Below, piece after piece: positions 54,417 to 64,000 of a DNA stretch of 64,000 bases. The stretch covers positions 1,116,001 through 1,180,000 of the forward strand of contig JARGXX010000004.1 in the NCBI GenBank assembly GCA_030374765.1. Reading direction: 5' to 3'. The DNA comes from Agarophyton chilense (taxonomy: Eukaryota; Rhodophyta; Florideophyceae; Gracilariales; Gracilariaceae). The translations under genes and the position numbers were made by a program. How positions within the stretch are numbered: the stretch's first letter is position 1; each line of letters opens with the position of its first letter. The notes below the pieces were generated by a model. It saw only the letters and a program-made list of their open reading frames with translations, ran no database searches and was not told the origin of the DNA.

Positions 54417-57400
54417 TAGGAATCTGAGCTGGAGGCAAAGGTAGGCCATAGTTTTTCAAGGAGGCTGATGCACTCATTTCTTGCAGAGCGGTCTGGACCT
54501 CAAGCAAAGCATACCCAGTGGCTACTTCATCATTAAAGAGCGCTCGCCCCATGCCTCTATGTCGGGCGCGAAGATCTTGCAAAAACATTGACAGGTGCTC
54601 ATTCCAAAGCGAACGTGGGTCTGCCGGTTCGCAGTATAGCAAGATTGTAGCCAATAAATATGTAAGAGGCACGAAAGAAGACTCGATGGACTCGGAAATC
54701 GTGCGCTTCCATTCTGCATCGCCTATTAACAGACCCATTCTAAGACATGCGCCCCTAAAAGTAGCACACACCTCGCCCTGTACAGTACGCAAGTTTTCGA
54801 ACGAAGTAGCACCCGAAACCTGTGTGAGGAGCAATCGCAGGTAGTATCGTTCGCCTTCACGGGGACTTACGGCGTAGATACGGCCAATGAAATGAGATTT
54901 CTTGCGATTGAAATAGTAAAGCTCGCCTGGAACAGCTGTAGAAGAGGATGCCTGACCTCGAGGAACGGAGCGACGCCTCAAACAAGCTCTTGGAAGCCAG
55001 AATTTTTGCGACTTGCTCCATGTAAAGTACTTTGGAAAGTCGTCGTAGCGAATATGACGGGCACCGGGGAACTTTTGGTTTGCCACGAACCACTCGGAGA
55101 GCTTTGTAGCTGGTCTTTCTCGAGCTGCAGCAAACCTTTCATCGCCTTCTCGGAAGAACACCGTATAATGATGCTCCAAGTGAACGTCGAGTCGCACGAC
55201 AGGTGGATGGCGGTCCACAATATCGAAGGAATACAACCGCAACACCGCCTCGGAAGCTGACACGTATCTAGCGTCCTGACAGTGGCTGATATAATTGTAT
55301 CGGCCATTTGCTGCTGCAATTTCCATAGTGACTCGATCTGATCCTTTGCAAACGTATTTGAAAAGGTACTTGATTCCTCCGACTCGAGAGACGCACAAAT
55401 CGACATTCATGTGACATGCCATCTCGCGAAGTAGATCCGGGCTGTACGGGACGACCCAGGAGTTATTCAGCGATACTACACTTATTTGACGCCCAGTACG
55501 GACTCTGTACTGCAATGACTCACCGCCATCCTCAGGAGAGCGACGGCGATAAGAGATGCAGTACTCGCTCTCAAGGCGGCCAGTCTCGGCGCTGAACTCC
55601 TTCTGGAAGTATTTCTTGCAGACTCCTTCACCCATGCAGGGCGCAGATTGGTTATCAGAGCCACAGGGTGTATGAATCATGTTCTTCAAAACCAATTGGC
55701 GAAGAGTTGGATCGGTTAGGGGCGGGATTTCTGCGGAAATGACTTTGTCAACGTTTTCCGTAGAAAAAAGGCTCTGTTTAGAGCTAGAGTCCAAAAAGAA
55801 GATGAGGTGAGCATTCGGCAAACCTCTCTTCTGGAACTCGATGACCCACACATGGGATGCTAGGGTACCAAAGTATTTCTCCTCAATGATGAAGACCATC
55901 AAAGCCTTGAGCATTAGGCGAAACACTCGCGCACTCAAATCGGGCCTTTCCTGTGGTTGCTGACCGGGAAAGAGCGCTCCTCTGATCTCAGGCCAGTTGG
56001 GATTACAGGTCATGGTAAGAAAGATATCTGAGTGTCCAAGTTTGTTGGATATGGAAATGATGTCATGTAGTTGCTGCCTCATGTATCGGTCGCCTCCGAC
56101 GAATGTGGAAGGAAGCACAAAAAGTCTTCCGGCACGCACGGCATCGGTCTCATCTACTGCGTGAAGGGAATCGCCCAGATTTTCTCTTAGGGAAGAGTAG
56201 TCGGATGCCCGTAGTTTCTGCTGGTTGTTACGGAGATATGAGAGACGTTCGGACTCGAACCTACAGAACTGATCCACCAAGTACTGCTGAAATAGTCGTT
56301 TGTCGTACAGGATGGTACTAAACTCGGTGGGCCTCTGGAACTGCTGCAATGAATAGTACATCAAAGGAGTCACCTTTTTCTGTATGGTAGAGTTAGGTGG
56401 AGTAAACCTGAGGCTGGTGTGCCATCCGTCCTGACCATAACGGAAGAGAATGACGTAGGTCAAAGGATCGTAGGATCTGTGCGTGACGGGTATGATATCG
56501 AGAACTTCACTTCCATTGGAGTGGAGAACACCTCGCTTACGCACTTCGATGTCACGGACACCAATTTCACCATCTTCATTACCGGTAATGAGCGCCGCTA
56601 CTTCAGAAGACTGAGGACCGTTGTAGCGGCGAATTTACTTTCCACGCGGGCGGCAATCTGCGTGGATAACCATTTGATAAGAAGTGGAATGATCGTCTTT
56701 GAGTGCCCACTCGCGCAGGCCACGGAAAGTCTGTACGTATGGATTGACCTCGTGAAGCAGAGTTGCGAGCTCAGTGAGAATAAGATGGCGAAGGCGAGGC
56801 ATGAAGGTCATCCGGGTGGTAGCCTGGGTATTGTAGTCGGGGTAATTAATGTAGACCGAGAGAAAGGCCGCCTGGCGTCCGGGAGCAGGGAAAAGAGGGC
56901 CAACGAAGTGATAGATCTGTCCCTGCATGGTAACAGTGGGGTTTAAGCTAGAGTTCCCGCGGCCTCGGTTGACCCAGTTGGCCTTGACTGAAGCCATGGA
57001 TAGCACTGTATTGTAGGCACGGATTTCATTTCGGAAGTGGGCCGCCAGAGGTTCAGTGTCAGTGAAGAGCAGGCGAAGAAGAGGAGGAAGATCCGGAAGC
57101 AGAAAAAAGGTCCCGAAAACAAGGTTGATGCTCGAGCTACTGACAATGCGCTCATCTCGAAAGTGTAAAGCGTTGCCGCAGCGACACAGAACGTCCATGA
57201 GACCAAGGTCAAGATATAGAGAGGGTTCTTCTTCGGGCTCATCGAACAATCTGCGGGCGACTTGCTGAGTGGTTCTATTAGATGCAACACGGCGTTGTCG
57301 ATCTGGAGTATTCTCATCGGCCCTAGACAGGCGCATTGCATCTCTGTTGCCCTCATTTCTTGCATAATGAGTAAGAGTATCTTCCAAAGCCTGGGCCTCG

Positions 57401-57879
57401 CGCATGTTGTCTCGTTTGTTCTCGCTGCGAGCACACCGAGTGGGTGTGTCCTCTTCTGCTCTGTAACGACACATAGCGTCTCAATTGGAAATCTGGCAAG
57501 CTCGGCTCTCGGGAATTGTTTGGGATGCCCTTACATCACGAATAGCAGAGTAATTGACAGCTTGTCGTGCCGATCGGACAGGTGTGGTCTCCTGTGCTCT
57601 TGCTGCCAGAAATGTAGAATGTAAAGCGTCAAGTCTCGTAATTCGTTCTTCCTCCGTTTCTTGCGCTCTTTGCTGCCACAAGAGATCCCGATCTGTTGCT
57701 TGCGCTGTCTGGCGCTGGGCGTCGGTTTGTCATGCGCGCCGGATTCTCGCGCGTTCTCGATTACGACGCTTGCGTTTTTCGGCCTTTTCTGCAGTCTCAG
57801 CCCTACATCGTGCAGCAGATCGCTCGCGCTTTTTCCTTCTGCGAGCTTTGACTGCATCGATTGAAGATACGTTAGGCAT

Positions 57880-58440
57880 AGTAACGTAAAAAAACTCCGT
57901 TTAATGCCCTTAAAGATCCTTACCTTCTGAAAACGGCGAAAGATCTGCCAAAAATAATGCTAATACTATATTAATTATTAAACTAGGTGAGAGCGTATAG
58001 TACGCAATTCCAAGCAGTAATATTGCAAACATATTATTGGTTCACAACTGCAAGTGTTGATCAAGTACTGTGAGGTCTTTTCCACGCAATGCAGGGACCT
58101 AGCGCGATGGCAGTTTTTGCAAGAGTACTCCGTTCAGCAGTAAGATCGTCCGCAAGAGAGAGGTACTGCAATTGTTATATTTAAAAATATTTTGCTAAAA
58201 TATTATTATAAACCCTTCTTAATAATATGTAAAACGTTTTCTAAATATTTGAAATTATTCAAAGAAAAACCAATATTGTCTACAATATTTAAAACGTTTT
58301 TTAAATATTAAAAAGTATTCAAGAACTAACCAATAATGACTTCCAGTTTTTTACAGTGCTTTTTTACAATTATATATCTTCGAAAAACCTGTGGGTTTGT
58401 ATTTGAATATATTTGTTATTATTTAAGAAATGTGTTTAAT
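57880..58440. repeat. AT-rich tract with a 60-base direct repeat
   Basis: AAAACGTTTT-TAAATATT occurs at 58231 and 58291 with matching flanks (ATTCAA-GAA, ACCAATA), giving two tandem copies of about 60 bases. No gene. Confidence 0.6.
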
Positions 58441-58639
58441 AACAGGGTCCGCAGCACACTCGCAGGAAGCTGGTTAGGCTCGCTGGAAGTGCATGGAGAA
58501 TATTATTACACGTAGTACTATACAGGGAAAGGGAATCTGCGCTGCAGATATGGGTAGGGAATGTGTACGAAAGAAAGAGAAAGGAAGAGGTGGGAAGGAG
58601 GAGATGGATGAAGGGCGCCGTTGCATCATGCGCGGCGTG

Positions 58640-58930
58640 CAATGGGGCGCCGTTCATTGCATGCGCGGCGCGCAATGGGGCGACGTTGCATTAATGCGCG
58701 GAGTGCAACGGCCCAGCATTGGCTGCTGCGCCGCACACGTGTGCCGTCCGTCCAATGGGGCGCCGTTGCACTCACACGCCGAGTGCAACGGCGCGGCATT
58801 GGTGCGCCACCAGCCACGTGTGCTCGCCACCCAATGGGGCGCCGTTGCACTCGCACGCCGAGTGCAACGGCGCCACATTGGCTGCTGCCCCGTACACGTG
58901 TGCCCCTCACCCAATGAGGCCGCCAACCCT
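58640..58930. repeat. GC-rich minisatellite of 79-80 bases with perfect hairpins
   Basis: CAATGGGGCG begins at 58640 and 58673 (a 33-base unit), then at 58753 and 58832, with a partial copy at 58912, a period of 79-80 bases. In the 58832 unit GGCGCCGTTGCACTC (58838-58852) pairs perfectly with GAGTGCAACGGCGCC (58860-58874). Every unit carries CCAAT and ACGTG words. Confidence 0.8.
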
Positions 58931-58951
58931 CTCGCACGGGGCGACACACGG

Positions 58952-58955
<4 letters not shown>

Positions 58956-58984
<29 letters not shown>
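58956..58984. repeat. (CA)n microsatellite
   Basis: About 14 uninterrupted CA units directly after the minisatellite. Confidence 0.9.
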
Positions 58985-58985
<1 letters not shown>

Positions 58986-59035
58986 CTGCTTTAGTGAATT
59001 GTGAAAAAAAGAAAACAAAAATCTCAGTACTTCTT

Positions 59036-59907
59036 TCAATCCACCTGAATGTGTACAATGTTTTCTACTCGAGCGTACTTATCGTCAGGTGCTTTCAAAT
59101 CAACATATAAAATACTGGTTCCGTCATTGAAGTCAAGAATTTGCTTTTTCGGCACATGTGTTTCCACTGCAAACGGTAGTAAAATTTCACAAACAGAACT
59201 TACTTTCTCTGACGTAGAGCTTCGAAATAGTTTCAAACTGCGCTGGAAGCCCAATATCTTTGGATGATACCCCATTATTGGCTCAAACTGTTTGCTTAGC
59301 CAAGCCTTGTGCAACAGTTTAATATCGACCATGGCTTGAGGCCACTCACCAGTAATCTCAAACGACTTCCCTCTATTAGTTACTTGGCTCATAATATTTT
59401 CCACCTTTATCCCAGACGGCAACCGAACTGCTAGGCTGAGAAACGGCACGGTGGACTTCTCATCTTCCCAAACTGAGTGTAAAACAATAGGTCGAAACAC
59501 TTTTTGTGCAGGACTGCTTTTGTGTTGGTTTTCATTATTTCAAGATTCCTCGTTCTCCAAATCGAGATCATGATAGCCGGCTTCAACACTATTTTTGTGG
59601 TCATCTTCTGCTGTATTTCTTGGCTGAGGGACGGAAACACCTTTCGCTGTCGTTTGTTTAGTATCTTATAAACATTTGTCGTAGAAAAAGAAAGAAACGA
59701 ACCTACATTTTTACGTCTTTCATCCCGAATCTTTCCATACCTGATTCGAAATGTAGAAAGTTTGAAAGGCCTGAACAAAGAATATATTCTATAAACATCA
59801 GCCGGGGCTTCATCTCCAGTAATTTCTCCATTTTCAAACATCGGACGTAATCGCTTGACTGCTGCAGAACTTTCACTTAATCGTGGTTGCTTACGTTTGG
59901 TTGTCAT
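59036..59907 (-). pseudogene. Unassigned two-frame protein gene with a DNA-binding-like N-terminus
   Basis: The first frame starts MTTKRKQPRLSESSAAVKRL and has RLRPMFENGEITGDEAP and FKLSTFRIRYGKIRDERRK, a charged helical pattern that looks like a small DNA-binding domain. The frame changes around 59480. The second frame has VPFLSLAVRLPSGIKVE, FEITGEWPQAMVDIKLLHKA, LGFQRSLKLFRS and ILYVDLKAPDD, a beta-rich globular segment, ending at 59036. Both halves look like one protein of about 290 residues split by one frameshift. I recall similar two-part proteins repeated in algal genomes but cannot name the family. Confidence 0.4.
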
Positions 59908-61055
59908 TATGCAAGGAAAAGATGAGCTCGATGTTCCCAGAGGTTATCGCTTGTAGCTCCGAGGCGCTGCAAGTTCTACTGGTCCGCTATAAATTTGAAA
60001 AGCTTTGTACTATGAACTGAGAGGGAAACTGCATACGATTGTATTGATTGCTATTTTTTTGTCATAGGAAAGTAGTAGAGCACCAATTAAATTTTGCCAT
60101 GGTTTTGGTTTCTCAATACAGCCAATAGCAAAACGTTTTCTGGCAGAATGAAAATTTACGCTGGCCTTTCCACGATTCGGATTGACAACTGTTTTGGTTT
60201 ATCGTTACAACTGAAAGGGAGGTGTACACTTAAAACATTAAAGCACGTTGCACGCCTACGAAGTATTAATATCTACTTACTGCGAGAATGATAATGTTCA
60301 AAGACCCTACATAACTGAGTGAACTTTAACATTTTCCCGTAAACTTCTTATATAGCGTACTTGAAGTCCTTGAGTCTTAGTCCAACGAGAAGAATTTAGC
60401 CTATTTTCTACCTAGCACTCTTTGCCTCGGTTCTGAGTTTAGTGAGTGCGAAGCGATTTTAATTGAGAGCGCCGTTATCTCAAGTTTTTAGAACTCTCAT
60501 TATGTGATTTTTATTGCAAAATGCTAAACTTATGCTTCTTTACATCATTGAGCTTTTCTAAATACGAATAAATGAGAAGAAGTATATATAGTATATGAGT
60601 GCTTATCTGTTGATAAACAAAAATAATTGAAGTCTCATTGAATACAAGCTCAAGTAAAAAAAGCCCGTAGCTTAGAAGCTGGCAGTAGATAAAGTTATAA
60701 GCCGCAGATTCTTCTCTTGGAGAAGAAACCAACCCTTGTAAGCTTACCACATAAAGCACGTTTGGGCACCGTACGTTCATTGTCACGCTTTTGTGGACAC
60801 GTAAAAACAATCGTTGTTGAATGTTTGGGTTCATTTATTTCTTGGGAATATACTAAGGACAAAGACCTAGGTCTCAAACCAAAAGAAGTTTTCCACACGA
60901 AATTGGCAAATTAAACAACCGAAGTATACTTCTGATGTCAGCAAAAATTTCCATGCTTCCATCTTTTTTTTCGCAATCCATTCTCTTATATATTCCGTGT
61001 TCCTCGCTCTTCAAAAGCTCTTTCAAGAATTCTGAACATCTCTTTTAACGACAAT
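59908..61055. other. No gene recognised
   Basis: AT-rich, short frames only; no repeats or RNA genes seen. Confidence 0.45.
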
Positions 61056-61925
61056 ATGGAAAGATCATGTGCGACTACGTTCAATACAGCTGGAAGATCT
61101 ATGCTTTATCATTCAAAATTAAAATCGTCGCATTCCTTTAAACGTCGGTTTACCTCCTTATTTGGAATTAGCAGCCCGATTTGTAGCCAAATTTAGAACA
61201 AAATTTATCCAAAGACTCCTCTGCGCGCCAGTCCGAAGCATTTACTCTGGGCTTTATTGTTTTTGCCCCACTACAGTACGGAATCTGTTCATCATGTTTT
61301 ATCAGGCGTCGACGAAAAAACATTTCGAAAATGGTGTTGGATCTATGTGCATTTGCTATCAAATATGAAATAGGTTTGTTTAATCTAATATTATCCTTTT
61401 TTTCTGAGTTCTAACAATTGTCAATAATAGATCAAATGGAATTATAGGCTGTTAGGAAAATCGTTTTACAACTGTTTTGTTTCCATATATGGTACGGATT
61501 GTCCGATTCACGAACCAACGCCCTTTTCAAAGATTTAGTACTCTCATAAATTCAACGAGGCGGGTCTATGTTACGAAATTGGAGTTAGAGTAGATTCATG
61601 CGATATTGTTTGGGTGAATGACGGATACCCATGTGGAAAATGTCCAGATCTACAAGTATTCCGAGAACATCTGAGCGCTAAGCTATTGAATCAAGAAAAA
61701 GTCCTTACAGATGACGGGTACAAAAATAGGAAATGCGTAAGGAAAAACAATGTTTCAGAATCTGACAAAAAAGTTCATGCCTGGTTAAGAGCGAAACATG
61801 AGATAATCAATAGAAGACTGAAACAGTTTATGGTACTAAGCCACCGATCTGGGCATAATATTTGTTTACATTCAGTTTGCTGTTTCGCTGTCGCAAATGT
61901 GATCCAACTTTCATTGTCAAGGTAA
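61056..61925 (+). pseudogene. IS5/Harbinger-like DDE transposase
   Basis: ATG 61056 leads to FKRRFTSLFGISSPICSQI, a TAG, then KHLLWALLFLPHYSTESVHH and DEKTFRKWCWIYVHLLSN. After stops comes VSIYGTDCPIHEP, where the first catalytic Asp of the usual VDGTD is Tyr. Then come YEIGVRVDSCDIVWVNDGYP, CGKCPDLQVFREHL, VLTDDGYKN (second Asp) and RAKHEIINRRLKQF (Glu) to the end. This order is the DDE fold of the IS5/Harbinger group in eukaryotes. At least three stops and shifts make it dead. No terminal inverted repeats found by eye. Confidence 0.75.
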
Positions 61926-62457
61926 AGCTACAAAACAATAAATCATGCTCTCCTTCATCTTGCATAGACGCAAGAGAAAAAACAGAAAGTCTACAGAATC
62001 CTAACTGTTCTTCACAGCATGCGATGTTTATTAGAAGTAAGAACTCCATATTTGTCAAGAAAGAAATAGCTATAAATTATTTTAAACGAGTTTTAGACAC
62101 CCATAGTAGCGTGATATGGTCTGCAGAAAAGTGTGTACAGAATTTTGTATCGGTTTGTAGTCATATACAGCATGCGTGAAGGAATATGCTGTATTTCCCG
62201 CGTCTCCCTGTGGATTGTTTTGTACTTATGACCAAAAAATGATCAAATGAAATTACAGTTAATGAAATCCCAGCAAATCATGTGACAAATCATCGTGAAA
62301 TGTGAACTGGTAGTGGAATCGTTCCAGCAACCTCAAACGACTGAAAACTTCACACGTGTGTATCGTGTACTATGATCTGTGGGGAACTGGAAGAGAGTAT
62401 AAGTGTTTCGACCGAGTGTTCGGAACCCTGCACAACCGACCGCCACTCAACCCCATC

Positions 62458-63367
62458 ATGGCTGAAGTCGATCTCGATCCATCCTCGACTGCGAACCACG
62501 AATCTGCTCAAACCCCTATCACCGCCGCTACCAACAATGCCGCCCCTTCCTCTTCCATTTCATCCCCCCCCCTCCGAATCCATCCCAACGAGCGCTGCTG
62601 CCCCTGTCCGAGCTACCTCACCGAGCAAGAAGGAAGGACGTCGTCCAAAATTCACTCCAGAAGACGACCTCATAATTGCCCGCGAAGTATCCGCTGCAAA
62701 AGCGCACATCGCTGGATATGGCGAGATCCAGAACAGCTTCGGACAGGCGGCTGCGAAAGCTAACGTCAACACACAGCTATCCCAAAACGTCAGTGCTAAG
62801 AGTATCCCAGACCGTTACAAGAAGATTCAAGATACATTCAAGCAACGAGATGCAGCAAATAGGCGTCTTTCGGGAGTTTGTGGAAAGATTGAATAACTAG
62901 ATGAGTTGTTAAGGGCGATGGATGAAGCGGGGAACGATATGGAAAAGAAAAGGAAGGCCGAAGTGGCCGCCGAGGAGGAAAAAGAAGCTCGGAAGGAACG
63001 AATAGGTCGAAATTTAGTTGCAAGATCGCTAGCAAGGAAGAAGGGTGGAACAAGCGATGAGCAGGAGGGTGCGGGAGATGGTAGCGAGGCGGGTTCTGCT
63101 AAGAAGAAGCGTAAGACTCGCCATACACCTGGGGATGCGTTGGATGGAGAGCTGCAAGGGTTTGGAAATGCTCTAAAGGAAGCCGACCTTGCACGGATAG
63201 ATTTAGAATCGAGGCGATTGGAGTTCGAGAAGGAGCGTCTAGAGGTCGAAAAACAAGACCGTGTGAAAGACAGAGCGATGCGACGAGAAGAACGCGAGGC
63301 GCACAACGAACTGGAGCTTGGAAAGTTTAAGTTGCTTATTGGTGCCTTCGTACAGTCTAAAAAGTAG
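62458..63367 (+). pseudogene. Myb/SANT-like accessory protein of a Harbinger-type element
   Basis: The start MAEVDLDPSSTANHE at 62458 runs through a Ser/Pro/Ala-rich linker to a run of nine C (62564-62572), where the frame changes. It then reads KKEGRRPKFTPEDDLIIARE, an acidic-Trp-poor Myb/SANT-like start, through SAKSIPDRYKKIQDTFKQRD (third helix). An in-frame TAA at 62894-62896 interrupts it. The rest is a long Lys/Glu-rich coiled coil (EEEKEARKERIGRNL, LESRRLEFEKERLEVEKQ) to the stop at 63365. Harbinger-type elements carry such a DNA-binding partner, and a convergent DDE transposase follows. Confidence 0.65.
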
Positions 63368-63539
63368 CAATAGTGGCATGACCTTGTAATACCAGTAAAT
63401 GGCAAGTTTTGAGGCAACAAAAGTAACTCGAATGTCCATTATTGAAGTGAGAAGGCGCCGGCTTCTGCTCGCGAAGGGCTCCCTGCGGGAGTGAGGCCAA
63501 GCGTTTACTGGTTATCCTCATGACTGATATAATCTTCTC

Positions 63540-64000
63540 ATGTTGGTGGGGCGCATTGGAAGTACTGCGAAATCGTGTTTGGCTACACACAGTCTCGGAT
63601 ATTCGTAAGCAAAAACGACGCTATGTACAAAACTGCTACCGGTAACTCTCCTGTTCTCATCTTCCCCTTGAAGTCTACAGTGGACCAATATAATTTCACT
63701 TCTTTGAAAACCCCCTCCATGGTTAATCTCCCCTTAGACATGGCAGTGTTGAATGCCTTTTCGTAGCATTTCAACTAAGAGCCTTGAAACTGAACCTCCG
63801 AAAACGCTCTTTTGTTATACCCTGAATCTCCGTACAACGATTACTGAATCCCGTCCACTATCATTAGCTCCAGTAGAGATTCTTTCAGCCCATTTCTACA
63901 TTTTTTAAAGTCAAATGCAGTTCATTTATAGTGTTCTTTATGTCCCATGAAGAGCAGCAGAGTAACACTGATTGGGTTTCTTATCTCATTTGATCACTCA
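63540..64000 (-). pseudogene. Harbinger-type (DDE_4) transposase, 3' part, running off the window
   Basis: The minus frame reads YGDSGYNKRAFSEVQFQGS (second catalytic Asp region, DxxY), a stop, FNTAMSKGRLTMEGVFKEVK (the R--VE-VF box with the catalytic Glu), LYWSTVDFKGKMRTGELPV, LLTNIRDCV, a TAG, then PNTISQYFQCAPPT and the end near 63540. Motif order and spacing match DDE_4 transposases. At least four stops. It is convergent with the Myb-like gene, from which it is separated by about 170 bases, so the two probably form one dead element whose 5' transposase half lies beyond 64000. Confidence 0.75.

Larger units (their letters stand above)
51940..57879 (-). pseudogene. Helitron replication initiator/helicase, broken by two solo LTRs
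   Basis: The start is probably MPNVSSIDAVKARRRKK at 57879. The N-terminus carries the typical repeated Arg/Glu units, then the Helitron N domain (56635-57474) with FHFRDERIVSS-like and LYHFVGPLFP-like words. The Rep domain (54417-56544) has MTCNPNWPEI, IEFQKRGLPNAHLIFFLD, where the first His of the HUH pair is Asn (55813-55815), and KYLFKYVCKGSDR with the catalytic-Tyr region, ending YGLPLPPAQIP. Removing the LTR at 53485-54416 joins this to TLRAPVQSE...RFNSDQRNVF. The helicase Walker A FFLDATGGTGKS is cut by the second LTR (52397-53243). Beyond it come KTFLSRAIQAVLQLRDKNV, STFKIPIPEM, NVDLIIWNDIVMCHR (Walker B) and FSGKFVLF-stop-GDCRQILP. The C-terminal helicase motifs are missing. Such proteins nick and peel DNA for rolling-circle transposition. 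Confidence 0.88.

Noticed and set aside
1..64000. CRISPR array, bacterial operon or rRNA genes
   Set aside because: No regularly spaced identical repeats, no Shine-Dalgarno-linked gene strings and no rRNA-like stretch; the genes are eukaryotic in type.

Overview
The window is eukaryotic nuclear DNA: a few intron-poor host genes sit as islands among old, mostly broken transposable elements. An intronless mitotic cyclin with few other genes around it, a local family of small secreted vWA proteins, and the mix of chromovirus, Helitron, tyrosine-recombinase, KDZ and Harbinger-type elements would fit a florideophyte red alga. This is an inference; nothing in the sequence proves the species.

Layout. 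0.5-3.1 kb holds a tyrosine-recombinase-like mobile gene on the minus strand, kept in one frame but cut by five stop codons. 3.1-8.4 kb is mostly unassigned, with a degenerate AAACC-rich tract, two tRNA-like hairpins and a lone chromodomain. 8.4-18.15 kb looks like one large domain: CTAG-rich ends flank a decayed Plavaka/KDZ-type transposase (minus), several hypothetical ORFs and a multi-exon gene built from tandemly repeated mini-exons. 18.1-20.7 kb is the 3' end of a plus-oriented chromovirus-like element (antisense gene, polypurine tract, LTR). 20.8-33.1 kb is a chromovirus (Ty3/gypsy) on the minus strand. It has both LTRs, a target-site duplication, gag, protease, RT, RNase H, integrase, chromodomain, and a long gene on the opposite strand between pol and the 3' LTR. 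It sits inside another gag-like gene and is itself interrupted by two solo LTRs. 34-50.6 kb is the host-gene island: a Tyr/Gly-rich secreted protein, three secreted vWA proteins and a cyclin B. 50.6-58 kb is GC-rich minisatellite followed by a Helitron (minus) cut by two solo LTRs with exact target-site duplications. 58.2-64 kb holds AT- and GC-rich tandem repeats, an unassigned two-frame gene, an IS5/Harbinger-like transposase, a Myb-like accessory gene and the 3' part of a second DDE transposase that runs off the window.

How it fits together. The order of insertions can be read directly from nested copies and short duplications: gag-like gene, then chromovirus, then solo LTRs; Helitron, then solo LTRs. 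Almost every transposon gene is dead (stops, frameshifts, lost catalytic residues). The cyclin, the vWA genes and the Tyr/Gly-rich gene are intact, and three of these four genes have a TATA-like box at a sensible distance. The most unusual signal is the antisense gene: two diverged chromovirus-like elements, in opposite orientations, both carry a homologous protein gene on the strand opposite to pol, next to the 3' LTR.
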